This document shows, piece by piece, positions 55,185 through 63,435 of a stretch of 64,000 bases of DNA. The DNA comes from Alistipes sp. (lineage in GTDB: Bacteria > Bacteroidota > Bacteroidia > Bacteroidales > Rikenellaceae), in contig JAFXHE010000019.1 of NCBI GenBank assembly GCA_017536555.1, positions 37,558 through 101,557 on the forward strand. The letters are read 5' to 3'. The position numbers were made by a program, and so were the translations under genes. Within the stretch, counting starts at the first letter, position 1, and every line of letters begins with the position of its first letter. Below the pieces are notes generated by a model, which was not told where the DNA came from, made no database searches, and worked only from the letters and a program-made list of their open reading frames with translations.

Positions 55185-55206
55185 ATTGAATGTAAATTTA
55201 CTCCAA

Positions 55207-55214
55207 CAAAGTTA
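55207..55214 (-). promoter_or_regulatory. -7 box of the RT gene
   Basis: Minus-strand TAACTTTG, 22 bp before the ATG at 55184. Confidence 0.55.
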
Positions 55215-55240
55215 GCAATTTTTGCAATACGGCGTGTGAT

Positions 55241-55702
55241 TTACTCTAAAACATACACCGCCTTATCGCTGTACCTATCAAGGGTGAAGTGCAGGGTGCT
55301 GAGGGAGCTGGTGTTGTCGAATTGCGTGAAGTAGACCTCGTCGGCGAGGTCGGCGGCGCCCCAGTTGCGTTGTTGAGCGGAGTTCCAGCTGTGGCGCGTG
55401 TAGCCACGAAACGAAATAAACAGCAGATTCCCCTCGTCAAAAGCCGTTTGCAGGTGCGGCGGGACCTTCTTATAGAGTGCCCTTCCAAGTGCGAAAATCA
55501 CGGGGTGATGCCGTTCAAGCAGGTAGTTCAGAATCTCTTTTTCGAGTGGGGAGTGAAAGCCGCTGATGACAACTTTGTCGGTTTGGCAGATGTTAGCTGC
55601 CCATTGTAGCGCCAATTGCGTGTCGTGTGGCGTTGCTTTCCGCGAAGCGAAGAATGCCACTAACTCTCTATCGAGCAAGTCCTTATTTCCGGATAAGTCC
55701 AT
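55241..55702 (-). CDS. DprA-like Rossmann-fold protein
   Basis: A 153-aa soluble protein. The start MDLSGNKDLLDRELVAFFAS and the segments KVVISGFHSPLEKEILNYLL and PVIFALGRALYKKVPPHLQ resemble a short Bacteroidetes family related to the nucleotide-binding fold of DprA/SMF. The length is that of the stand-alone family. Base composition is clearly more G+C-rich than the RT and SIR2 genes, so it belongs to the core side of the mosaic. Role unknown; a DNA-binding or nucleotide-binding function is an inference. Confidence 0.68.
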   Translation of the reverse strand: MDLSGNKDLLDRELVAFFASRKATPHDTQLALQWAANICQTDKVVISGFHSPLEKEILNYLLERHHPVIFALGRALYKKVPPHLQTAFDEGNLLFISFRGYTRHSWNSAQQRNWGAADLADEVYFTQFDNTSSLSTLHFTLDRYSDKAVYVLE

Positions 55703-55732
55703 AAAAAAGCGCAGGCGCTGTGTTAACTTATC

Positions 55733-55909
55733 CCGAACTCAAGGCCTTGGCTGCCCACAAATCTGAACAAGCAACACAGACAGCCCACGCCGGATGATAT
55801 ATGCAAACACACATTGAGCCAAACGGGCACAATGCGGAGATATAACATCTCTGGTGGACATCTGTTGCGTTCTTCAGATTTGTTAAAACCGCCAAGTTTT
55901 TGAGTTCGG
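55733..55909. repeat. 177-bp element with imperfect inverted ends
   Basis: The left end CCGAACTCAA..TTGGC and the right end GCCAAG...GAGTTCGG are inverted copies over about 55 bp each, with small indels, including inverted copies of CAAATCTGAA. The centre is unique. No transposase inside. It looks like a MITE or REP-like element in the gap ahead of the helicase gene. A minus-strand frame across it is open but seems accidental. Confidence 0.7.
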
Positions 55910-56058
55910 AAGAATCGTCAAAAAATATCCAATCAAATATGTGCGGCTCAACAGCAAAAGCCATAAGCCATTACAAAGATATAGAAAATTTACAGAAACT
56001 CCGAATTTTGGCAGAAAACTATTTTGCTGTCCGTCAAACTCTGTGTCGAAAAAATCGT

Positions 56059-56066
56059 TATCTTTG
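56059..56066 (+). promoter_or_regulatory. -7 box deciding the helicase start
   Basis: TATCTTTG, 17 bp before ATG 56084. It lies inside the longest possible frame (ATG 56024), which argues for the later start. Confidence 0.55.
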
Positions 56067-56083
56067 GGGTAAAATTGATTGCA

Positions 56084-58843
56084 ATGTTGAATCCTCGTGA
56101 AAATATGGTTGTGATTGACGGTCAGATAAAGACCGCCAATATTTTACACATATCTACAAATAATAGAATGAACGGGTATGACATTGTATTTAACAAAACA
56201 ACACGCAAGACATTCTCATACGGTCGCAACAGGGCAATGTGGCTCACTAATCCTGTTATTTTTGACCCGCAACATTGCCATATCTATCACAACGGTAGGC
56301 AACTATGGCCATTGGCTTATATTGCCGCATTTCAGCGAGGTTACTCTAAATACTGGTATATAGAATATCCGAATGGGACATACGCCAATTATTTAGGAGA
56401 GGAGATTAGTTTTGTAAAATCGTGTTTGGAAGACCAACAATCCAAAAGTGTATTTGAGTATCTGCGCAGTGTGGCAGCCATCAACCCGCTCAAATCAGAG
56501 GACGATGACACGCCATTGTTGTTGAGGCAATATCAAGGTATCGACTTTATTGGCGATGACCGCGCTGCGGCTCCATACCTCAACCCCAAGGAGTTCCAAT
56601 CTCAAAAGTTTGCCCTACGACCTCTTATCTTCCCATTTGGCTGCAATGCGAGTCAGCAGAAGGCTGTTCAAGTGGCATTTGAAAACCAAATAAGCATTAT
56701 TCAAGGACCTCCCGGAACGGGTAAAACGCAGACTATTCTCAATATCGTAGCCAACATTATTTTGCAGGGCAAGACGGTGATGGTTGTGTCGAACAACAAC
56801 TCCGCTATCGAGAATGTGGTTGAGAAGATGGAGCGCTACAATATGGGCTTTATCACTGCGATGTTGGGTAGTCGTGCAAACAAAGATGTGTTTATAGCAG
56901 CGCAGGAAACAGAGAAACTTATTCCTGTCGATATCGAGCAATGGCACACAATAGAGGCAGATAAAGCGGACTATTTGCACAACCTTGACAGCCAATCAAA
57001 AGCCCTTGCAGATGTATTTGCAAAGCAAGAGCGTTTGGCACTCGCCCGTCAAGAGTTGGATGCACTGAAAGTCGAGCGCACTCACTTTGAGCAGGAGGTT
57101 GAATACAATGGAGCAATAGCCATTCGCAAATCACTCTCTTCGGCACAACTTATGACTTTGTGGAATGAATTGCAAGCCGTTGTTGAGGGCGTAAGGTATT
57201 CGGGCATTCTCGCTCAACTCGTCAATGCGATTCGTGATTATAGGTTTAGGCGCAGACTGCACAAAGTTTTCAGCGGAGTTGCCGACAAGCCGACCTTGAA
57301 TGATATTGCTTCGCTTATACCGACTGTTCAGCACAAGTTCTACGAGGTGAAACACTCGGAGTTGGTGGATGAAATAGCCTCGTTGGAGCGTACTTTATCA
57401 TCGTGTGATGCCTCGGCAATGATGAAGCAACTGCAAGAGCAGTCGATGTGCTATTTGCGCAACTCACTATATCACAAGTATGGCAAAGAGCACGAGCGAC
57501 CTGTATTTGGAAACATCGTTCCCGATTTGATTAAGGAGTATCCTTTGGTGTTGAGCACCACCTTCTCATCACGCACCAACTTTCAAAAAGATACCGTATT
57601 CGACTATGTAATAATGGATGAGGCTTCGCAAATCTCGGCAGAAACGGGTGCGTTGGCTCTAATGTGTGCCAAAAATGCCGTTATAGTAGGCGATTCGATG
57701 CAGTTGCCAAATGTGGTTACCGAAGAGGATAAGTTGCGTTTGCAGTCGATTGCGATGAGTTGCAACATTGACGAGCGATACGATTGCGCCAAAAATAGTT
57801 TTTTGCAGTCGGTTATCAAAGTATTGCCCGATGCACCGCAAACACTGCTCCGAGAGCACTACCGTTGCCACCCAAAGATTATCAATTTCTGCAACCAGAA
57901 GTTCTATGGAGGCAAATTGATAATTATGACCAAAGACAATGGCGAGGAGGATGTTATATCGGCAAAGCGCACTGCCGTGGGCCATCACACTCGCGGAAAG
58001 ATGAATCAGCGAGAGGTTGAGGTGGTTATGCAGGAGGTTTTGCCAACTTTGCCATACCCCACAGAGGAGATAGGTATCATCGCCCCATATAATGGGCAGG
58101 TTGATGCACTAAACAATGCCATTGGAGGTCAAATAGATGTCGCCACGGTGCATAAATTTCAGGGGCGAGAGAAGGATGCTATTGTTATGTCCACGGTTGA
58201 TGATACGATAACCGAGTTTTCGGACGATCCCAATCTGCTCAATGTTGCCATATCTCGCGCCAAGCAAAAGTTCTGCATTGTGGTATCGGGCAATGAGCAG
58301 CCAAAGGATTGCAATATAGCCGATTTATTGGCATATATCGAGTATAACAATTGCACGGTTTCGGATAGCAATATCCACTCGATTTTTGACTTGCTATACG
58401 ACCAATACACTGAGGCTCGATTGGCATATTTGAAGGAGCATAAACGCATTTCGGAGTACGATTCTGAAAATCTCACCTATGCAATGTTGGAGCAGATAAT
58501 TGAGGAGAACACCGAGTTCTGCCATTTGGGCATTGTTTGCCATCAACCACTGCGACAGCTCCTGCGCGATGTATCGTTGCTGTCGGATGACGAAAGAACT
58601 TATGCATTGCACCCAAGAACACACATCGATTTTCTGCTCTACAACCGAGTAAGTAAGCAGCCTATACTCGCAATTGAAACCGACGGCTACAAGCACCATA
58701 AATCAGGAACGGAGCAGTCGGTGCGTGACGAGAAGAAAAATCGTATCCTTGCTACATACGACATTCCATTGTTGCGACTCTCAACTATCGGTAGCAATGA
58801 ACGCCAACAAGTGGAAGATGCTTTGAGAGGTGGGGCAAACTAA
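56084..58843 (+). CDS. SF1 (Upf1/Dna2-like) helicase with DUF2726-type C-terminus
   Basis: A 919-aa protein from ATG 56084. An N-terminal region of about 190 residues (NRMNGYDIVFN, YWYIEYPNGTY) precedes the helicase core: Walker A GPPGTGKTQ at 208-216, motif II VIMDEASQIS near 511, motif III VGDSMQLPN, then LREHYRCHP, IGIIAPYNGQV and VATVHKFQGREKDAIV with NVAISRAKQK. A coiled-coil insertion (about 290-460) splits the core. The last 80 residues (HIDFLLYN, PILAIETDGYKHH, KNRILATYDIPLLRLST) form a DUF2726-type, endonuclease-like fold. Helicase-nuclease fusions of this design are frequent in defence islands. The moderate base composition sits between cargo and core genes. Confidence 0.85.
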   Translation: MLNPRENMVVIDGQIKTANILHISTNNRMNGYDIVFNKTTRKTFSYGRNRAMWLTNPVIFDPQHCHIYHNGRQLWPLAYIAAFQRGYSKYWYIEYPNGTYANYLGEEISFVKSCLEDQQSKSVFEYLRSVAAINPLKSEDDDTPLLLRQYQGIDFIGDDRAAAPYLNPKEFQSQKFALRPLIFPFGCNASQQKAVQVAFENQISIIQGPPGTGKTQTILNIVANIILQGKTVMVVSNNNSAIENVVEKMERYNMGFITAMLGSRANKDVFIAAQETEKLIPVDIEQWHTIEADKADYLHNLDSQSKALADVFAKQERLALARQELDALKVERTHFEQEVEYNGAIAIRKSLSSAQLMTLWNELQAVVEGVRYSGILAQLVNAIRDYRFRRRLHKVFSGVADKPTLNDIASLIPTVQHKFYEVKHSELVDEIASLERTLSSCDASAMMKQLQEQSMCYLRNSLYHKYGKEHERPVFGNIVPDLIKEYPLVLSTTFSSRTNFQKDTVFDYVIMDEASQISAETGALALMCAKNAVIVGDSMQLPNVVTEEDKLRLQSIAMSCNIDERYDCAKNSFLQSVIKVLPDAPQTLLREHYRCHPKIINFCNQKFYGGKLIIMTKDNGEEDVISAKRTAVGHHTRGKMNQREVEVVMQEVLPTLPYPTEEIGIIAPYNGQVDALNNAIGGQIDVATVHKFQGREKDAIVMSTVDDTITEFSDDPNLLNVAISRAKQKFCIVVSGNEQPKDCNIADLLAYIEYNNCTVSDSNIHSIFDLLYDQYTEARLAYLKEHKRISEYDSENLTYAMLEQIIEENTEFCHLGIVCHQPLRQLLRDVSLLSDDERTYALHPRTHIDFLLYNRVSKQPILAIETDGYKHHKSGTEQSVRDEKKNRILATYDIPLLRLSTIGSNERQQVEDALRGGAN

Positions 58844-58884
58844 TGGCATACATCTTGAACGATTAGGAATAAAAACAGAGTGAT

Positions 58885-59517
58885 ATGAAAAAGATTGTGA
58901 TTGTGGATGGTGGTCCGCGAAAGAGTATGAATACAGCACAGTTGTTGCAGCGATTTGCCGAGGGCGCGAAGTCCGTCGGTGAGAATATTGAGGTTAAGAC
59001 CGTGCGACTCTACGACATTGATTATAAGGGTTGTACATCGTATATGGCTTGCAAACTCAAAGGCAAGGCATCGACCATCTGCCGCTTTCGGGATGCGCTC
59101 TCGACCCTCTTGGACGAGATTGCCGAGGCGGACGGCTTGGTGCTTGGCTCGCCCATCTATTTCGGCGAGGTGACGGGCAAGATGCGTGCCTTCTTGGAGC
59201 GTTTGGCGTTCCCGTGGCTCTCGTACAACGATTACAGTCTGACCGCGCCAAAGCGTATGCCTGTTGTGCTTGTTGAGACGATGAACGGCACACCCGAGCG
59301 CAACAACAGCAACCATTTCGGCACGATGGAGTGGTGCCTCACAACTGCCCTCGGCGAGCCGGAACGCATCATCGGCTACAACACTTGCCAGGTGGCGAAA
59401 TACGACAATTACGAACTCGGCAGCTTCTCCGAGGAGGCAAAGCACGCTTGGCGCGATGAGCATTGGGAGGAGGATTTGCAGCGGGCCTACGATGCCGGTC
59501 GCAAGATGGCGGAGTGA
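58885..59517 (+). CDS. flavodoxin-family NAD(P)H-dependent FMN reductase
   Basis: A 210-aa soluble protein. VIVDGGPRKSMNTAQLLQRF is the FMN-phosphate loop region, ADGLVLGSPIYFGEVTGKM the central flavodoxin-like motif and LERLAFPWLSY the family follow-up. It probably reduces quinones, flavins or nitro compounds with NAD(P)H. A Cys pair around GCTSYMACK, common in iron-sulfur flavoprotein relatives, is only partly present, so an iron-sulfur cluster is unlikely. G+C-rich compared with the helicase, hence core-like. It is 41 bp after the helicase gene. Confidence 0.86.
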   Translation: MKKIVIVDGGPRKSMNTAQLLQRFAEGAKSVGENIEVKTVRLYDIDYKGCTSYMACKLKGKASTICRFRDALSTLLDEIAEADGLVLGSPIYFGEVTGKMRAFLERLAFPWLSYNDYSLTAPKRMPVVLVETMNGTPERNNSNHFGTMEWCLTTALGEPERIIGYNTCQVAKYDNYELGSFSEEAKHAWRDEHWEEDLQRAYDAGRKMAE

Positions 59518-59528
59518 ATGTGTAAATA

Positions 59529-60419
59529 CTACCTCTTTGTTACCGAAATCATAAATGTAACAGCGACAATGGCGATGCAGATGCCGACCACGATGTTGGT
59601 GGTAAGCGGCTCGCCGAACATCAATGTGCCAACAAGGATGGCTGTAATAGGCTCAAAAACGCCCAGCACCGAGGCCTTCGTTGCACCGATATTGCGCGTT
59701 GCTATGGCGAGAGTGGCTGTCGAAACAATTGTCGGCAGTAGAGCCAAGCCCACCAAGTTCAGCCAGTCGCCGCCCGAGGTAATGGCCGCCGTGATTGCGG
59801 TATCCGATAAGGTAATCTTACCCAAAAATACAACCGCTCCAACCATTAGGGCATAGAATGTGAGTAGCGTATTGGATATCTCGGCGATGGCCTTGCTGCG
59901 GTTGATAATGACGATAAAGAGGGCATAGACCAATGCCGAGCCGAGTGACAACAGAACGCCGATAGGGTCTATCGCCTCGCCACCACTACCTTGCGTCATC
60001 ACGAGCACACCACCAAAAGTTGCCGCTATGGCGAGCCATACGGGCCACGAAGGCACAACACCCAAAAAGACCATAATAATCGCCACCAGCACGGGGTAGA
60101 GGAAGATGAGAGTTGTTGCCAATCCCGATGCGATGTAATTGTAGGCCTCAAAAAGGAATAGGCTGCTCGATGTGTATAGCAGACCAAGTACGAACAATAC
60201 GCCCGCCTGCTTGGCTGTTATCTTGAAACTCTGTTTTGTAAGCCAAAGAAATACACCCAAAATCACCACGGCGAAGGCGTAGCGAAAGAATAGTATCGAC
60301 TCTATGGCGGCACCGTTATTCATCAACGGCACGGCAAATAGCGGATTGAGTCCGTATGTGATGCCTGTGATTATGCCGGCAGGGTAGCCTATGAGGGCCT
60401 CTTTACTCAACTTTTTCAT
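59529..60419 (-). CDS. EamA/DMT-family transporter
   Basis: A 296-aa integral membrane protein with ten transmembrane helices in two EamA repeats. I chose ATG 60419 (MKKLSKEALIGYPAGIITG), because the longer frame adds 30 codons without membrane character and overlaps a promoter box. SLFLFEAYNYIASGLATTLI and NIGATKASVLGVFEPITAIL are the typical repeat ends. Substrate unknown (amino acids or metabolites in other members). Convergent with the flavodoxin gene, with an 11-bp gap. Confidence 0.9.
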   Translation of the reverse strand: MKKLSKEALIGYPAGIITGITYGLNPLFAVPLMNNGAAIESILFFRYAFAVVILGVFLWLTKQSFKITAKQAGVLFVLGLLYTSSSLFLFEAYNYIASGLATTLIFLYPVLVAIIMVFLGVVPSWPVWLAIAATFGGVLVMTQGSGGEAIDPIGVLLSLGSALVYALFIVIINRSKAIAEISNTLLTFYALMVGAVVFLGKITLSDTAITAAITSGGDWLNLVGLALLPTIVSTATLAIATRNIGATKASVLGVFEPITAILVGTLMFGEPLTTNIVVGICIAIVAVTFMISVTKR

Positions 60420-60439
60420 ATTACATCTTTTTTCAGGCA

Positions 60440-60447
60440 CAAAGATA
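60440..60447 (-). promoter_or_regulatory. -7 box of the EamA gene
   Basis: Minus-strand TATCTTTG, 20 bp before the ATG at 60419. Confidence 0.55.
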
Positions 60448-60527
60448 TAGCCAAACCCCTTACGATGTATCTTAAAAAGCGTAATTCTTCCATAGCAATA
60501 TATCGACAATGGGAGCCAGCCGAGAAA

Positions 60528-60600
60528 AATGCCGAAGAATAGCGAGATGGGCGAAGGGCAATAGAGCGGGCATTTATTTTGCGCATCGTTGCAATTCCAT
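60528..60600 (+). repeat. short inverted repeat matching 46280-46345
   Basis: CCGAAGAATAGCGAGATG and CAATAGAGCGGGCATTTAT match the minus strand of 46280-46345 with scattered changes. It ends about 135 bp before module copy 2. The stretch 60448-60700 otherwise holds no gene I can support. Confidence 0.75.
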
Positions 60601-60703
60601 CACACACAGATGAACGGTGCTCACGCAGCGAAATTCCTTGACATCTTGCAGATGGAGATAAATATGATGGAGGGGTAGTAAAAACAATATCCTATGTAAT
60701 ATC

Positions 60704-60736
60704 GAGAGAAAAAGTTTCGGCTTTTTCTCTCTTTTT
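60704..60736 (+). terminator. terminator-like hairpin before module copy 2
   Basis: GAGAGAAAAAG/CTTTTTCTCTC around TTTCGG, then T5. Stem and loop are the reverse complement of the hairpin at 41731-41762, so a terminator unit has been reused. Confidence 0.8.
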
Positions 60737-60768
60737 ATTGCCGATTGTCAGAAGTTGTCAAAAACTTG

Positions 60769-60793
60769 GGGTTACTTTGCGACAAAGTAACCC
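60769..60793 (+). other. hairpin upstream of the 45-aa ORF, copy 2
   Basis: GGGTTACTTTG/CAAAGTAACCC with loop CGA; both arms identical to copy 1, only the loop differs (CG there). Conserved arms suggest that the structure matters. Confidence 0.7.
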
Positions 60794-60808
60794 TTAAACT
60801 TGTTTGTT

Positions 60809-60946
60809 ATGTCACTTTGGGATTGGCTGCTTGCAGCGTGGATTTATGAGGAGTTGTTCGATGATGACACGGACAACTCCTCGCACGACATTACTCGCGA
60901 CTATGATTCGTCATACGATTACGATGATTACGAGGAGGATTATTGA
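60809..60946 (+). CDS. conserved 45-aa small protein, copy 2
   Basis: Starts MSLWDWLLAAWIYEELFDDD and ends SSYDYDDYEEDY. It keeps the frame and length of copy 1, with differences clustered in the middle (TDNSSHDITRD against SDNTSHDNTHD). A Trp/Leu-rich head and an acidic Asp/Tyr tail are the visible features. It might be a small membrane-associated or DNA-mimic-like acidic protein; both are guesses. It lies between a conserved hairpin and the promoter of the ATPase-nuclease operon. Confidence 0.7.
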   Translation: MSLWDWLLAAWIYEELFDDDTDNSSHDITRDYDSSYDYDDYEEDY

Positions 60947-60978
60947 TGATTCTATACTCTTTGTATTGAAATAATGTT

Positions 60979-60986
60979 TAACTTTG
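60979..60986 (+). promoter_or_regulatory. -7 box inside module copy 2
   Basis: TAACTTTG, 74 bp before the ATPase-nuclease start, in the same place as in copy 1. The spacing to upstream TTTG is only 15 bp, so the -33 part is weak. Confidence 0.55.
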
Positions 60987-61059
60987 TACAAAATAAAGAG
61001 CTAAATGATATAAATCTTAAGTACCTTCATATTTTATCACAGTAAACTATACGAGACAC

Positions 61060-63051
61060 ATGAAGCAAGAATCAAATGTTAGTTTTAGAGCAGAAAAAGA
61101 ATATAAGAATAGCCGTGAGAAGTTTTTTCTATTGCTACGTGAGATAATATCAAACGCTATACACGCTGTGTTAATTAAGAAAAGCATAGAGGAGACACAC
61201 ATCCCTAAATTAAGTTTAAACATTGTATTTGATGATGCTAAATGTGAAATTGAATTGACGGATAATGGCGAAGGTTTTAATGCAAAAAATCAAATGTACT
61301 TTGAGGAGTTGGATAAGAAAAATCCAGAGAAGGAAAAGCTCAACTTTCATCCTCTAGGACAAGGTCGTTTGGCAATCATATTTTTTACGGATTCTGCACA
61401 ATATGAAACTGTATATAAAAATGAGGATGGTAAGTATTATAAAAGGACCATCCCTTATCCTAGTATGACTGGAGATCTTTTTAGTTTCTCTAACTTCGAT
61501 GCAGAGGAAGTAAATAATGGTACTTATACAAAGTTAATAATAGCAATAAATAAACAACAAACATTAGGCAGAGCTAAGACGTTTTTTAGAAATTATCCAG
61601 ATTCTGAGTCATTTAAGCATTGGTTTATAGAAACATTTTTTCCTTTCATAGTTAACAACGAGTCTTTAATTGTAAATATTTCATTAAACGGGAATGATAC
61701 TTTGATAAAGAAAGATAGCATAGAAGCTGAAACCAAGAAAAAGCCTTTTGAATTAATATTGTCTGATGATAATAAGTATTCTTTTGCGTTATGGCTAGTA
61801 AAGAATAATAAGCCAATGCATGGGGATAATATGATTACATGTTTTGCTAGAAATCTTAAAGCTAATTTGTCCAATGGTAAGTTAAGTTATTCGATTGATA
61901 ACAATGAAGGATATATATTATATCTTACATCAGATTGTTTTGATGAATATGTTGATACTAAAGGTGAAAAAATAGACATAAATAGTGATGATATTGCTAA
62001 TATACAGAGCAAAATAAATGAAATTCTAAACATAGAATTCAAAACTGTAATAGAGAATAATCAAAAGATAACGAAACAAAACCTAAAAAAAATTCAAAAA
62101 AAGTTCCCTTCGCTTGAAGCATTTATCATAGAAAGCGATATTGTAGGAGACAATAAGATAGTAAAAGAAGGAGATATAATACAGTCGGCGATAAATGAGA
62201 AAAGTCGTATAGAAAAGAAGTTTTGGAACCAAATAGATAAAGAACCAACAAATGATGCAGAAGAGCGTTTTAGTGATTCAGAGGAATGTCATAAACTTTT
62301 GAATTCTAGTTTACATATATATGTAAAACATCGTGAGATTGTTCTTCAGCGGTTGCACACACTAATTCAACAATTTGATGAAGATGGTGTAAGTAAGCCT
62401 GAACTAGAAAGTACTATTCACGAATTGTTTATTAATAGGGGTACAACATTAAGCGATTCTTCAAATGTTAATCATTTGCATAATCTGTGGATTCTAGATG
62501 ATAAGTTTACAACATTCTCAAACGATTTTAAAGCCAAAAGCACCAAACCTGGACAGTCTCAATCCGATGTATACATTTGGGCAGATGATCCAGAGAAAGT
62601 AAAACAGGTTTTAATATTTGAATTAAAATCCACAACTAAAGCACATAATGCAGGAAGTAAAGAAGAAGGAATGATTGCACAAGTAAAAAGGTATGCCCAA
62701 GATTTCTATAAACATCCGACGAAAATATTAAATTGGGATATCGATACTGATAATATACAATACACAGGAATTATTTTAGCAAGAAAATCAGATATTAATA
62801 AAGAATTAACATCTATAAATGCTGGTGCGAGCAATTTTAATCCTATTCCATTTTTGAAAGACTCGTATTATTATGATGATTGTTTCCCAAAAGATAATAA
62901 TCCGAGGAATAAAAAAGATATTCGCATTGAGTTGTATTCGTTTGAGGACATATACGAACTTGCTGCAAATAGGAATGAAGTGTTTTTTAAATTGTTAAGA
63001 AAAGAGTTTGAGATAGACTCAGATACTAATCAAAAAAACGAAAACAACTAG
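61060..63051 (+). CDS. GHKL ATPase fused to a PD-(D/E)XK-like nuclease
   Basis: A 663-aa soluble protein. The N-terminal GHKL (Hsp90/MutL-type) ATPase shows the N-box REIISNAIHAV at 27-37, G1 ELTDNGEGF at about 65-73 and the G2-like HPLGQGRLAI at about 96-105. A middle region of about 250 residues is helical and charged. Near residue 445, STIHELFINRGTT and HNLWILDDKFTTF lead into a nuclease-like core: QSDVYIW (Asp near 501) and VLIFELKSTTK (ExK near 520), then MIAQVKRYAQDF. This order suggests ATP-dependent gating of DNA cleavage, as in several defence proteins. It is very A+T-rich, transcribed from module copy 2, and followed by an HTH gene and a DUF4062 gene. Confidence 0.8.
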   Translation: MKQESNVSFRAEKEYKNSREKFFLLLREIISNAIHAVLIKKSIEETHIPKLSLNIVFDDAKCEIELTDNGEGFNAKNQMYFEELDKKNPEKEKLNFHPLGQGRLAIIFFTDSAQYETVYKNEDGKYYKRTIPYPSMTGDLFSFSNFDAEEVNNGTYTKLIIAINKQQTLGRAKTFFRNYPDSESFKHWFIETFFPFIVNNESLIVNISLNGNDTLIKKDSIEAETKKKPFELILSDDNKYSFALWLVKNNKPMHGDNMITCFARNLKANLSNGKLSYSIDNNEGYILYLTSDCFDEYVDTKGEKIDINSDDIANIQSKINEILNIEFKTVIENNQKITKQNLKKIQKKFPSLEAFIIESDIVGDNKIVKEGDIIQSAINEKSRIEKKFWNQIDKEPTNDAEERFSDSEECHKLLNSSLHIYVKHREIVLQRLHTLIQQFDEDGVSKPELESTIHELFINRGTTLSDSSNVNHLHNLWILDDKFTTFSNDFKAKSTKPGQSQSDVYIWADDPEKVKQVLIFELKSTTKAHNAGSKEEGMIAQVKRYAQDFYKHPTKILNWDIDTDNIQYTGIILARKSDINKELTSINAGASNFNPIPFLKDSYYYDDCFPKDNNPRNKKDIRIELYSFEDIYELAANRNEVFFKLLRKEFEIDSDTNQKNENN

Positions 63052-63119
63052 AACATAAGAACTATAGAAGCAAAATAATAACTTGCTATATTGTAAGATG
63101 TGTCAGATATAGAATAGGG

Positions 63120-63155
63120 TAAAAAGAGAAAAAGCCGATGCTTTTTCTCTTTTTT
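63120..63155 (+). terminator. terminator after the ATPase-nuclease gene
   Basis: AAAAAGAGAAAAAGC/GCTTTTTCTCTTTTT around CGAT, with a T-run inside the right arm. Third member of the AGAGAAAAAG hairpin group. Confidence 0.85.
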
Positions 63156-63191
63156 GTCCCAAAACTTCAATGTAAATTGAATTATTTTCAA

Positions 63192-63199
63192 TATCTTTG
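63192..63199 (+). promoter_or_regulatory. -7 box of the HTH gene
   Basis: TATCTTTG, 22 bp before ATG 63222. It rules out the longer frame that starts at 63138 inside the terminator. Confidence 0.6.
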
Positions 63200-63221
63200 T
63201 GTGAAATCAATTTTTCGACCG

Positions 63222-63431
63222 ATGAAAAAAGATATAAATAGACTAAAATTAGTACTGGTTGAGAGGAAAAGAACTGGTAAATGGCTTGCTGAACAGTTGG
63301 GCAAGGATCCCTCAACAGTTTCTAAATGGTGCTCGAATACAACCCAACCACCTCTTGATATGCTTGTGAACATCGCAAAGCTGCTGGAAGTGGATATTAA
63401 AGAATTGATAAACGAAAAAAACTTAAACTAA
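63222..63431 (+). CDS. XRE-type helix-turn-helix protein
   Basis: A 69-aa DNA-binding protein made of one Cro/C1-type HTH: VLVERKRTGKWLAEQLGKD, then STVSKWCSNTTQPPLDMLV with recognition helix STVSKWCSN, and the end LEVDIKELINEK. Small XRE proteins like this often control the following defence or toxin operon. Its stop is 4 bp before the DUF4062 gene, and a promoter sits right upstream, so it probably regulates that operon. Confidence 0.85.
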   Translation: MKKDINRLKLVLVERKRTGKWLAEQLGKDPSTVSKWCSNTTQPPLDMLVNIAKLLEVDIKELINEKNLN

Positions 63432-63435
63432 ATAT

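Larger units (their letters stand above)
60736..60990 (+). repeat. ~255-bp small-ORF/promoter module, copy 2
   Basis: Opposite orientation to copy 1 (45765-46020), with the same order of parts: GATTGTCAGAAGTTGTCAAA, hairpin, 45-codon ORF, spacer, TAACTTTG. It faces the ATPase-nuclease operon. Confidence 0.9.

Noticed and set aside
55728-55964. 78-aa minus-strand ORF across the 177-bp inverted element
   Set aside because: Composition (Cys/Trp-rich, mirrored ends) follows from the inverted repeat and not from a protein family.
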